From Sacculina carcini (Eukaryota > Arthropoda > Thecostraca > Sacculinidae): a stretch of 64,000 bases of DNA. Below the pieces are notes generated by a model that was not told the origin of the DNA, searched no databases, and worked only from the letters and a program-made list of their open reading frames with translations. Where the stretch lies: assembly GCA_916048095.2 (NCBI GenBank), contig CAJZIA020000007.1, forward strand, positions 1 to 64,000, given 5' to 3'. Position numbers and translations under genes: made by a program. Below, one piece after another: positions 43,188-55,347 of the stretch (its first letter is position 1; each line of letters starts with the position of its first letter).

Positions 43188-46100
43188 ACTGCACACTCGG
43201 CTGGCGGGGAACATTTATTGCGGCCAGCCCCAACAATTTTGCCGGCAGCGATGCGACTGCCGGCATCAGCTGGCCCGTGCGACTGCTGAACTGCTCCACC
43301 GAGTTCATTGCACTCAGCTCGGCATTGTCGCCTCCCAACACCAGAAACTCGTCCATCCCTACACACACACGCACACACACACATCGACATTTTGGTGTGA
43401 TAGTTTCAAGAATGCATTTGAAATTAGAAATTGAATAAATGAGAATTTTTTATAAAACGTTATAAAATTAACAATATAAAACTGGAGTCGAAGAATTGGA
43501 AAACAAATTAAATATATAATTTCATATAATTTAATACCAAACTTGTTTGAAATCTATCAACCGTTTTCTGCTGAAATTCTTTCTCATGAGAATATTTATC
43601 TTAATATTTCCCTATTTAATCCATCATCTTATATGCAAATATTAAATATTTGCATTCTCATACATTCATATGCTGCTTGTGGATATATATCCACTATCCA
43701 GATCAGTGACAGTGCCAGTTTTTGCCGGTGGGGGGCTGAGGGGGAACCAAGAAAAAATATGCGGATGCTCGGCGAAACATGAGGAACTACACTAGAAATG
43801 TTCATGGTCAGGAGTTTGAGGGGGAGTTAAGGGAATCGGCATATTTTTGCGTATACTTCAGCCCCTGTAAGCCCCTCTTCTTGGCGCCGCCACTGACTGA
43901 TAGACCAGATTCATCATATCTTATTGGCGCCGTATTAGAGCGACATTGTCTCACCGTAGCCAACGAGCGCGTGTCGGCATCTGGGTAATTTGAGACGCGC
44001 GACAAGTTTCCAGCGCTGCTGGCGACTGTCCCACATCTCGACGCGATTTACGCTGTCTATATTGGCCTGGCGATCGTTTCGTCCCAGCCCGCCGACCAGG
44101 TATAATATACCACCGGTCACAATTAGTCGTCCGTGAGAGCAAGATCTCCGCAGAGCTGGACCATCACTCCATCTGTAATTCGATTCGAATTAATTTGTAC
44201 TTCGCTCTTATAATTTGGAAAAATACATGTTCCGAAACGTCAGAGCTATAGAGTAAGCAATAGAGAAAGCTATAGAAATAATGTAATATATATAAGCTAA
44301 AGAGAAAATGTAAGGTACATCAGCCAAAGTAATGCTTTAAAATTTAAGTTCACTCGATCTTGTTTCCAAATTTCGCTAACCAGTAAGGCGCCGTGTTCGG
44401 CGATGAACGAGCGAGCGCGAAGCTATCATATGTAATCAAACTTTGTCGTTGTCAAACTTTGTTTTCTGCTAAATTATAAGAGGGCATATGACACGTGCCA
44501 CGTGCCACACAGGGCACTGATATGATTCGGCATGGTCTCATTCGCGGCAGGAAGGATTGGGCTACCCATCAAAAAAACGCATCTTAATCGGACTTATGGT
44601 TCCAGAGATATAAGCCCCTGAAAAACGGGTCAAAAGTGTTTTTCGAAAAAGTAGAAGGGCATTTGGGACGTGCGACGTGCCACAGTTGGCACTGACATGA
44701 TTCGGTTTGGTCTCATCCGCGGCAGAAAGGATGAGGCTACCCAACAAAAAATGCATGTTAATCGGACTTATGGTTCCAGAGATAAAAGCCTCTGAAAAGC
44801 GTGACCACGGCCGGCCGGCCGCTCATACTCATTTTTCTAGTAACACCAAGTATGAACTCGCTTGCTATCGCTCGCTCGTAATAATTGCCACTAAGAAATA
44901 TAATGATTGAATCGACTTACAGCAATTGAGACATCAAAGTGAATCATACAGAGAGAGAGAGAGCGTACGTTTTACTCAGCGGATCGTAGAGGAAGACCGT
45001 GGTAGATATGGGACTCTCGCTCTGATTGCTGCATCCGCCCACCACCCATATTTTGTGCTGGAAAACCGCGCACGTTAGACCTGAACGAGGGCACGGAAGC
45101 TCTGACATTTCTGTCCAGCTGTCCCGGCTCGGACAGTACACTTGCACCAGACTCATAGAGTAGCCACAGTCATCCTGTCCTCCCAGAATATACAAGACTC
45201 TCTGTAAATCAGCCGACAACATCATGTATATATCATATAGACTCTTCTTGCCTGTAAAACTCATTGAAACTACACTTGATATATGGCGTGGGTGAGAATG
45301 TCTAATGATGGTATCAGAAGTCAACATTGTCAATCTCTTTTGAATAACATGCTCGTCTTGTTTCATTGAACAAAGGTATAATGTTGTGCGGATTGAAAGT
45401 GATGCAACAGCACCATGCAGGCGACAGCAGCGTGGTGCACGCTGGGGCACGGCATGTCTGGACCGCGAGTCCATTCGCACGTGTGTAGGTCCAGTATCCA
45501 CATGCTGGCGAGCGCCACGTGTCGCTGAGTGACAGCACAGACATCTACACCTCCTACTACGTATACTTTGCCGTTCATAAACGTGGCGGTCGCATACCTG
45601 CGTCTGTCTGGCGTGATGCCCACGAACTCCCACTCATTCTGCAGACAAAACAAACGTTATGCTAATTCCGTTCTCTTCGTGATCAAAATGAGTATTGCTT
45701 TGAAGCAGTGGCGGCGCCAGGATATTTCCGGTGGATGAATTCAGGGGGGCTAAGAAAAAAGATGCTTGGGCTTAGCGAAACATGTGGGGATACACTGGAA
45801 ATATCCATGACTAGGATTGTAGGGGCGCTCAGGCGGATGCTTTTTTAGGGGACAAATTAGCATCTCATTTGAGTGTTTATTTCAGTGTTCTCCAATCGGA
45901 GTTGTATTGTGCATGTATGGTTGTTTGTGGTTCTCACCCTGGAGACGTTGAGACGGCAAATATCGCCCGTAGACACGGGACGATACCGACGCGGCTCATG
46001 CACGTCCACTCCTCCAATGACGAACACTGTCGTGTCGTCCTTATCGAGAAGCCGATGCGACGCCGTCATCACCTGTTGTCTGGACCAAATGAAAAGGTGT

Positions 46101-47201
46101 TAATAAAGCACCTGACTTGAGCGATATCTGGCTCAACTGACTTACCACGGATAATGAAGATCCGTGTTACCCAAGATCAGAAGATCAGATCGAAGATCAG
46201 AACAAGCTTTGTTTTACTTTTCATCATTTCATTGTACTCAAAGTATATACAAATATATTTAGGGAGACACATACAGCGACTCTCTGAATCTTTTGGGCGC
46301 TTCCGGTACATGGGGCCACCTTAGGGTTTGTAATAGTGCTTGCACTCTTCCCATGCTACTGGATTTGCCTGTTATTATTAATAATAATAATAATAATAAT
46401 TTCAAATGTGATTACTACGAGTTTATATTCGAAATGGACCTGTGCATGCAATGGACGGTTATTTGTAGCGAGATGGAAAACACGTTTGTTAGTGTGTGTG
46501 ACTGTCAAGTGAGAAGTGTGATCCATTGTGTATAAACAGGTGCCTGTCCTGCTGTGTGTGCGTGTGTCGATGGTCCTGTAATTGCAGTTCTTGTGACTGG
46601 TGTGTATTCGTTCGCGTATGCTCTTCCAGACTCTGTATTCTGTTTAGTCAATGTAGTTGTGTGTGTCCCACATTAAGCGTGTTTATTGTACATCGTCAGT
46701 GAAATGTATGGTGCAAAAGCTAGAAAACGTTACAAGCATAATTACTGCAAAATGATATGATCTAACTCACCTTGGCTGAGTACCGCAACGTTGGCGGTAC
46801 CTGCGAAACGCTCGCTGAATTTTCACTGCAGCTTCGTTTTTCTGGGTCAGCTGCTTCCTGGTCCGATATCCTCGGAAAATCCTTTGCAGTCTGCCAGCAA
46901 AATACTGCAGCCTCTGGTAGGGGCTTTTGTCGCTGTAATGCACACTGCCATGATTTTTTAATCCAAATGCAGGCCGCTCTGATGCTGCATGTTCTTTCCT
47001 GCCAGCTGCTGCATTGCTAGGACGTCGGCTTCCACTTGCAATGGCACGGGTGTCGTTACCGCCCGGCTGGTGATACTGCACATACCGACTTCGCACGCTA
47101 TATCCTCTTAGTGCGTCATCGCTGGCTGAGTCTTGCTGCATCTCTTGTTGTCGGCGGTAATGGCACGGCGAACATCGGCCCGAATTCTGCCGGTGAGTCA
47201 T
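43096..47201 (-). CDS. IQ-kelch repeat protein gene, copy 4 (complete coding model)
   Basis: Exons 47201-46771, 46079-45938, 45638-45414, 45201-44969, 44172-43955 and 43358-43096, with the same splice sites and phases as copy 2. It is the most diverged complete copy. The IQ exon has ALRGYS for ALSGYS and YFAGRLQRI for YSAGTLQRI; exon 2 has LLDKDDTTVFVIGG for LLNKDDTTVLVIGG, five base changes within about 32 bp. The IQ and kelch core residues are kept. The 3' flank differs: just past the stop the sequence becomes segment F, so the normal 3' UTR and polyadenylation region (block D) are missing. Expression is therefore uncertain. Confidence 0.7.
43710..43895 (+). mobile_element. MITE-like insertion in kelch intron 5, gene copy 4
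   Basis: Same as 12273-12458. Confidence 0.55.
44482..44828 (+). repeat. Intronic two-unit tandem repeat, gene copy 4
   Basis: Same as 13045-13391. Confidence 0.8.
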
Positions 47202-47874
47202 TTTGTAATTGCCAATATTCGCTCAGGATCCTAGAGGCGAGATAAAAATCGGTGTCAACTCTCCGTGACGTGCGTGAATATTCAGAAAGCTAAAGTACTT
47301 CACTTTGATTGAGTATCAATATAAGTCTTGCGTGTAATTCGTTTGGTTATATCAACTGCTTATAGTCAACTGTAGAAAATATAAACTAAATTGGAAAACA
47401 CTATTTCAACAAATAACAGGGAATTATAAGCGGCACACACAATGCAAACTCTAAGAGCATTCCTAATTTACGCAAAATTTTTATACAAGGGCCCAATAAA
47501 CCTGACCTGAGTTGTTAGATTTGGCCTGCACAAACACAAAACAAAAACCACTCTGAAAAATCGTACATCACGTCTCGAAAGAAAATCTGCCACAATATTT
47601 GTGTAATTCGTGTTGGTCATAATCACCATGACAACGGCGAAAACCCGCGATCATTTTTCATTCCAACATATATTCATCTATGTGCATGCACTATGCATCT
47701 ATGTACATGTTTGTTAACACATCATTTTTCTACATTTAAACATCTCGTTTTTATGTTTTTCATATTTTCACAAAAGCTTACAAGCACAATTCATGAAACA
47801 ACATGACAATTGCTTGTTTTTCATATTTCACAAAAGCTCACTTCAACTTGTATAAAATACTTGACTTCAACAGT

Positions 47875-48374
47875 TTAGTACGGTTGAACACGGCAGCTTT
47901 CATGTACCGAACATACAATAATATATTACCCAAGCCCTGCAGGCTTTATTTCAAGTAAACAAGAGACACCCGGACAAATTTGTACAGAGGTTCCCGAGAA
48001 CTCGAGCTAGACAGCAAAGCTTGGGCGTAAGAGGAGTAACCGTGTGGAATGAAATACAAAAATGCGTCAAACAAAGTAGGGCATTGAAGACATTTAAAAA
48101 GAAATTCATTGAAGGGATGAATCAAGATAAATGTAAATAATCAGTGATGCTTCGACGTGTCTAGAGACGATCGACTGATTCAGCAGTGTGCCTATATTGG
48201 TTGTAATTATGTTTATCTTGTTGCGATGTCACTGTCTTTTTTGTACGTTGTCTTTATTCATTGTAAAGGGTCCACATGAAAAAAACGCATGCTTATGTGG
48301 GTCCCTGTCACAACGATGGTGTAAATTATATGTTGGTGACAAATACATGATATGATATGATATTATTATTATTC
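47875..48374 (+). pseudogene. 5'-truncated LINE relic, copy 4
   Basis: As 1690-2190, without insertion. Confidence 0.65.
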
Positions 48375-48520
48375 TTGTAATCAATATCAATTTATAATTA
48401 TTTATACTAGTTATTATCATTATTATTACTAAATACATTACCAAGATGGAATGCAAAGATCGTGAACGCCATAAATAACACGTATCTAATGCAAAAATTA
48501 CATCTCACGATAATTAACTG

Positions 48521-48812
48521 TCTGTGTGTGTGTTTGTGTGTATGTGTGTATGTGTGTGTATGTATGTGTGTGTGTGTGTGTGTGTTTGTGCTCATGTGTG
48601 CGTATGTGTGTGTGTATGTGTATGTGTACGTGTATGTGCATGTGTGTTTATGTGTGTATGTGTATGTGTGTGTCTATGTGTGTATGTGTATGTGTGTGCT
48701 TATGTGTGTATGTGTGTGCTTATGTGTGTATGTGTGTTTATGTGTGTATGTGTATCTGTGTGTTTATGTGTGTATGTGTATGTGTGTGCTTATATGTGTA
48801 TGCGTGTGTGTA
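48521..48812 (+). repeat. (TG)n/(TGTA)n microsatellite, copy 4
   Basis: As 2337-2628. Confidence 0.95.
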
Positions 48813-49953
48813 ATAGACCTCACAAATGCGCCTGGAAATTAGCACATTTGCTATTATGTATAAGCCATGTCTGGATGCATATGAAACATTACATCTGTAT
48901 TTGATCAACTTCAATTTGAAATGCTTGCACAGTAACAAAACACAAAAATGACTGTAATATTGTCCATTTTTATGGTAACTTCTGCGTTTCTACCAATTCA
49001 CAAGCAAAATAAGCGTTGCAAAAAGTAACAATTCACTACAAATGTGTGTGTATGCAATCAGTTGCACTATACTTTTCATTGAGGTATATGTGTTGTAATT
49101 GACTAGGCATATAATGGTTAATGATTCCATACAATTGACCAACTGAGTCAACTTTGAACAATAATACATGATGGCTGTCATCCCCCCGAGCCTCGACAAC
49201 AATCTATGCCCATGGCATTGCATTATATTTTTCACAAAATACATTTTAAGTGAGGGCAAATTGCAATAATTTGTGACTGACTTAAAAAACCAAAACAATA
49301 GTACTCTAGCCTAAGGTGAACAACACTATTGAGATTGTCAGTAAGTTTGCATGATTTTTTTAAGTAATATGTTGAAAACTCACCTGGAAAAATGTATGTC
49401 AAATTGTTCAATTATCCAATAATTGGTGGGATTTTCCAGAGTTCAGCATTCAAGCAGCTTCACCAACACTTCGTAATGCTCAACTAACATTTCGAAATAA
49501 TTTAGTGAGTTACTTGCCAAAAGTATTTATTCACAAATGTACTACTTTGCCTATAGTTGAATGGAAACAAAATATTTGAAAAATTGACCGTTTCTCATCG
49601 AAATCTACAAAAACAGGTATTAACTGAATATTTATTAAACAGAAGAACGTGATTGTTGCATGAAGATTCTTTCAGTATATAAAATTCATATTTAATGTGC
49701 GATAATTATGTAATATTTATATTTAGTTCTTTATATAATCCCTATAACAATCTCTAGGAACAAGAAATATAACTATTTAAGGATTGGCCGAGCCTATGGC
49801 GTGTTCATCACGTTGCATCATTATTGTGATGTCAACTGTACGCGGAAATGCATGCGACACATCAAAATCACATAAACTGCACGCAATCTTGCGTCATCGT
49901 GTGTCCGCTGCAACCAATTCACTCTTCATCTTTCCACGAGTAAATGCGTCATC

Positions 49954-50018
<65 letters not shown>

Positions 50019-50038
50019 ATACATACATACACACACAC
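49954..50038 (+). repeat. (CA)n microsatellite, copy 4
   Basis: As 3771-3849, slightly longer. Confidence 0.95.
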
Positions 50039-50069
50039 TGGTAGCACATGCACAAAGGTATTGCACATT

Positions 50070-50899
50070 ATATCTGTCGAGAACTTGTTTTATTGAAAAT
50101 ATATACACATTATAGAGAAGGGGACCAAGAACTGAGCCCTGCGGAACACCAGACATCAGAGGGAAACTCTGGCTCTGGACTGCATTCACAATAACTGTTT
50201 GCGAGCGATCTTTGAGGTAAACTCGAAGAAGCGAGAGTGCACCTCCAGATATACCGCAGCTTGATAAATCTTGCAGCAATATTTCGTGGCTCACAGTATC
50301 AAAAGCCGACGAAAAATCAAGCTGCATAAGAATAACATTCTGGCCACGTAGGAGCGCAGACAGGAAGTAATTGTATGTACACAACAACGAGTTGGCACAC
50401 GAGTGATGGTTTCTGAACCCTGATTGCTGAGGTAGAAACAGATGATTTTCTTCCAGGAAAGAAGACAACTGCTCATACATAGCCGATTCAAGGAGCTTTG
50501 ATACCCATGGAATTTGCGACACAGGCACTTCAGACATTGTTCAGACACTTCGCGTCCAGTCCAGTTCGTTTCAAAATAGGAGAAATAATTGCTTCTTTCA
50601 ATGCTAAAAACTTATTATGAACAAAGCTGGTATTTACAAGATAGACAATGAACGGCACAATGAGCACTACAAGCGATTTGATACGGCTATATTTAATCGG
50701 ATCCAAGAGATTGACCTTCATACTAGTGTTGTTGACTAGTTGCAGACAGGAGTTGTAATCAATTGGCTGGAAACAAGTGAGGCTCTGAGAGCAGTCAGGT
50801 GTAATACTTGCATATCTTTTGTTGTCCGTAACCTGGATAGAACCATGCAATCTAATGATTTTTTCTTGAAGAAAAATACGGAAACTATCCGGCATGTGA
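50070..50899 (-). pseudogene. CR1/L2-like RT fragment, copy 4 (frameshifted)
   Basis: Same relic as 3880-4705, but at about 50526-50540 the string cactcagac-like filler (caggcacttcagacattg in place of caggcctataattg) shifts the frame, splitting the reading at NYRPVS. Dead element. Confidence 0.85.
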
Positions 50900-51333
50900 G
50901 CTTCATTCTCGGGATGCGCATTGCGCCAGGATTTCGTTTGATGGGGCTGTGGGGGGCTAAGGAAAAAGTTGTGGGGGCTAAGAAAAATGTTGAGGGGTAT
51001 TGGCGAAACATGAAGAACTACACTCGAACGCTGACTACATAATATTATAATAAGGGACTGGAGCACACTGATTCAGTCCTCGAACTTGAACCAAAATTAC
51101 AGGACTTCATTTACAATGGTTAGAAATATTAATGTCCATTATTATGATTTGGAGGGGGGGTTAGGGGGGCTTCAGTACCCGCAAGCCCCTCCTTGCCGCC
51201 GCCACTGCAGACAGGCGCGCTTGGCCATGACTGCTCCACGCGCCCCTACAAGACGTCACACACTCCCGACAACACCTCAAACACGACTCCACACTCACAC
51301 CGTCACACACACACACACACACACACATCAGCG

Positions 51334-51450
51334 GCGAGCCGGTCACTCGGTCGCCGCTGATTGGTTGTTGCGGTGGGTTAGGCCTGTGCGTGTGTGCGAG
51401 CGACCGGTCACTCGGTCGCCGGTCCGGTCACTCGCTCGCCGCCGCTGGGC
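51334..51450 (+). repeat. GC-rich palindromic motif cluster, unit 4
   Basis: Same arrangement as 29340-29456; repeated at 54934-55050. Confidence 0.6.
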
Positions 51451-51499
51451 ATGGACAATTCACAGCGTGACACTCCTACACACATACAAGCACATTATG

Positions 51500-51716
51500 A
51501 TTATGATTTATTTCAATGTCCATCCGAAAATAGGTTATTACAGACATCGTTACAGCACAATGAAACAGTACACACACGATATACACGCAAAGAACAAATT
51601 AGACGCACACAACCAGACAACATATATATAACTGAGGGATATAAGTCAAAAAATGTTAATTGCAAGTAATGAAGAGATATGAAGTATATGAAGTGTATGA
51701 AGACATTGAACAGTTA
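51500..51716 (-). mobile_element. LINE 3' end (minus strand), unit 4
   Basis: Copy of 29505-29760, cut on the right at the inverted-kelch junction. Confidence 0.5.
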
Positions 51717-51747
51717 TGACATTGAACAAAATATGTATAGACATTGA

Positions 51748-53719
51748 ACAAAATATGGGTGGTGGGCGGATGCAGCAATCAGAGCGAGAGTCCCATATCT
51801 ACCACGGTCTTCCTCTACGATCCGCTGAGTAAAACGTACGCTCTCTCTCTCTGTATGATTCACTTTGATGTCTCAATTGCTGTAAGTCGATTCAATCATT
51901 ATATTTCTTAGTGGCAATTATTACGAGCGAGCGATAGCAAGCGAGTTCATACTTGGTGTTACTAGAAAAATGAGTATGAGCGGCCGGCCGGCCGTGGTCA
52001 CGCTTTTCAGAGGCTTTTATCTCTGGAACCATAAGTCCGATTAACATGCATTTTTTGTTGGGTAGCCTCATCCTTTCTGCCGCGGATGAGACCAAACCGA
52101 ATCATGTCAGTGCCAACTGTGGCACGTCGCACGTCCCAAATGCCCTTCTACTTTTCGAAAAACACTTTTGACCCGTTTTTCAGGGGCTTATATCTCTGGA
52201 ACCATAAGTCCGATTAAGATGCGTTTTTTTGATGGGTAGCCCAATCCTTCCTGCCGCGAATTGAGACCATGCCGAATCATAATGCCGAATCATATCAGTG
52301 CCCTGTGTGGCACGTGGCACGTGTCATATGCCCTCTTATAATTTAGCAGAAAACAAAGTTTGACAACGACAAAGTTTGATTACATATGATAGCTTCGCGC
52401 TCGCTCGTTCATCGCCGAACACGGCGCCTTACTGGTTAGCGAAATTTGGAAACAAGATCGAGTGAACTTAAATTTTAAAGCATTACTTTGGCTGATGTAC
52501 CTTACATTTTCTCTTTAGCTTATATATATTACATTATTTCTATAGCTTTCTCTATTGCTTACTCTATAGCTCTGACGTTTCGGAACATGTATTTTTCCAA
52601 ATTATAAGAGCGAAGTACAAATTAATTCGAATCGAATTACAGATGGAGTGATGGTCCAGCTCTGCGGAGATCTTGCTCTCACGGACGACTAATTGTGACC
52701 GGTGGTATATTATACCTGGTCGGCGGGCTGGGACGAAACGATCGCCAGGCCAATATAGACAGCGTAAATCGCGTCGAGATGTGGGACAGTCGCCAGCAGC
52801 GCTGGAAACTTGTCGCGCGTCTCAAATTACCCAGATGCCGACACGCGCTCGTTGGCTACGGTGAGACAATGTCGCTCTAATACGGCGCCAATAAGATATG
52901 ATGAATCTGGTCTATCAGTCAGTGGCGGCGCCAAGAAGAGGGGCTTACAGGGGCTGAAGTATACGCAAAAATATGCCGATTCCCTTAACTCCCCCTCAAA
53001 CTCCTGATCATGAACATTTCTAGTGTAGTTCCTCATGTTTCGCCGAGCATCCGCATATTTTTTCTTGGTTCCCCCTCAGCCCCCCACCGGCAAAAACTGG
53101 CACTGTCACTGATCTGGATAGTGGATATATATCCACAAGCAGCATATGAATGTATGAGAATGCAAATATTTAATATTTGCATATAAGATGATGGATTAAA
53201 TAGGGAAATATTAAGATAAATATTCTCATGAGAAAGAATTTCAGCAGAAAACGGTTGATAGATTTCAAACAAGTTTGGTATTAAATTATATGAAATTATA
53301 TATTTAATTTGTTTTCCAATTCTTCGACTCCAGTTTTATATTGTTAATTTTATAACGTTTTATAAAAAATTCTCATTTATTCAATTTCTAATTTCAAATG
53401 CATTCTTGAAACTATCACACCAAAATGTCGATGTGTGTGTGTGCGTGTGTGTGTAGGGATGGACGAGTTTCTGGTGTTGGGAGGCGACAATGCCGAGCTG
53501 AGTGCAATGAACTCGGTGGAGCAGTTCAGCAGTCGCACGGGCCAGCTGATGCCGGCAGTCGCATCGCTGCCGGCAAAATTGTTGGGGCTGGCCGCAATTA
53601 ATGTTCCCCGCCAGCCGAGTGTGCAGTGGGAGTGTGCATTGAACACGGTCAAAACATACGTCCCAAAACGGAGTCAACGTCAACGGCACAGCACAGCACA
53701 GAGTCAACGTATGTTTTGA
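51748..53719 (+). pseudogene. Inverted, truncated IQ-kelch copy 5 (exons 4'-6)
   Basis: Plus-strand pieces: the 3' part of exon 4 from about the KIWVVGG strand (to 51835), exon 5 (52643-52860) and exon 6 (53457-53719), with splice sites kept. Exons 1-3 and the first half of exon 4 are gone, cut at acaaaatatgggtgg. Just before the cut, gacattgaacaaaatatg occurs twice (near 51718 and 51740). Without a start exon or promoter this is a dead fragment. Confidence 0.85.
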
Positions 53720-53745
53720 CCGTGTTCAATGCACACTCCCGCTCA

Positions 53746-54171
53746 ATATTTATTTCAATTATTTTGTGTGTGTACGTGCCTGTGCGTATGAATCTCTGTG
53801 TGTTTGTGTGTATGTGTGTGTGTTTATGTGCCTGTACGTGTGTTTACACATTTACACACACATGGTCATTGGGCGTTACCTTGTCATCAAGCTAACTGTG
53901 TTGTCACTTTGCTAAGCTTAAATTGTTAAGCATATTTTGTTGTTACTCGTTGTTCTGCGTTGAAGAACTTTATACGTTTCTGTTGTTGTTATTGTTGTTG
54001 CGTGCAAATTACATGCCAATTAATACAAAAATTAACAGTTAATTTTTATTTCTGACATATTGATTTTGTATGCGTTTTAACGAATGACCAGATATTTGCA
54101 CTAAATCTACAAATGAAACAATTCAACATATGAGAAAAGCAGGAAAAATGACTAATTTCTCGGCGTTATGA
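53746..54171 (-). other. Segment F, inverted copy 1, with extra flank
   Basis: Reverse complement of 42728-43074 up to about 54088, then about 80 bp (cagatatttgcactaaatct and on) not seen at the 42.7-kb locus. Confidence 0.8.
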
Positions 54172-54172
54172 C

Positions 54173-54224
<52 letters not shown>
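54172..54224. repeat. (AT)n microsatellite
   Basis: About 26 AT units, then 61 bp of sequence found once in the window (54225-54285). The matching position in the next unit is where the assembly gap begins. Confidence 0.95.
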
Positions 54225-54226
<2 letters not shown>

Positions 54227-54285
54227 AGAGGAAGGTTCACCAAAAAAGGTCAATAATAGATAGAAGATTCTGTAGAACAGCTACG

Positions 54286-54499
54286 GCTATATTTAATCGG
54301 ATCCAAGAGATTGACCTTCATACTAGTGTTGTTGACTAGTTGCAGACAGGAGTTGTAATCAATTGGCTGGAAACAAGTGAGGCTCTGAGAGCAGTCAGGT
54401 GTAATACTTGCATATCTTTTGTTGTCCGTAACCTGGATAGAACCATGCAATCTGATGATTTTTTCTTGAAGAAAAATACGGAAACTATCCGGCATGTGA
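54286..54499 (-). pseudogene. CR1/L2-like RT fragment, copy 5 (5' stub)
   Basis: Only the linker part (FLQEKIIRLHGSI, LTCFQPIDYNS, LLDPIKYS) remains before the junction with unit-specific sequence. Confidence 0.8.
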
Positions 54500-55347
54500 G
54501 CTTCATTCTCGGGATGCGCATTGCGCCAGGATTTCGTTTGATGGGGCTGTGGGGGGCTAAGGAAAAAGTTGTGGGGGCTAAGAAAAATGTTGAGGGGTAT
54601 TGGCGAAACATGAAGAACTACACTCGAACGCTGACTACATAATATTATAATAAGGGACTGGAGCACACTGATTCAGTCCTCGAACTTGAACCAAAATTAC
54701 AGGACTTCATTTACAATGGTTAGAAATATTAATGTCCATTATTATGATTTGGGGGGGGGGTTAGGGGGGCTTCAGTACCCGCAAGCCCCTCCTTGCCGCC
54801 GCCACTGCAGACAGGCGCGCTTGGCCATGACTGCTCCACGCGCCCCTACAAGACGTCACACACTCCCGACAACACCTCAAACACGACTCCACACTCACAC
54901 CGTCACACACACACACACACACACACATCAGCGGCGAGCCGGTCACTCGGTCGCCGCTGATTGGTTGTTGCGGTGGGTTAGGCCTGTGCGTGTGTGCGAG
55001 CGACCGGTCACTCGGTCGCCGGTCCGGTCACTCGCTCGCCGCCGCTGGGCATGGACAATTCACAGCGTGACTCTCCTACACACATACAAGCACATTATGA
55101 TTATGATTTATTTCAATGTCCATCCGAAAATAGGTTATTACAGATATCGTTACAGCACAATGAAACAGTACACACACGATATACACGCAAAGAACAAATT
55201 AGACGCACACAACCAGACAACATATATATAACTGAGGGATATAAGTCAAAAAATGTTAATTGCAAGTAATGAAGAGATATGAAGTATATGAAGTGTATGA
55301 AGACATTGAACAGTTATGACATTGAACAAAATATGTATAGACATTGA

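Larger units (their letters stand above)
46186..50913 (+). repeat. Segmental duplication block A, copy 4
   Basis: Like copy 1 it lacks the 137-bp insertion of copies 2 and 3. It carries IQ exon, element tail, LINE relic, TG and CA tracts and RT relic. Confidence 0.9.
50686..54171 (+). repeat. 3.6-kb composite tandem unit, left copy
   Basis: Order: RT-relic 5' part, MITE, CA tract, GC motif, LINE 3' end, inverted kelch exons, inverted F. The same order follows at 54286-57766 with an offset of 3589-3600 bp, so the composite was itself tandemly duplicated. Confidence 0.9.
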
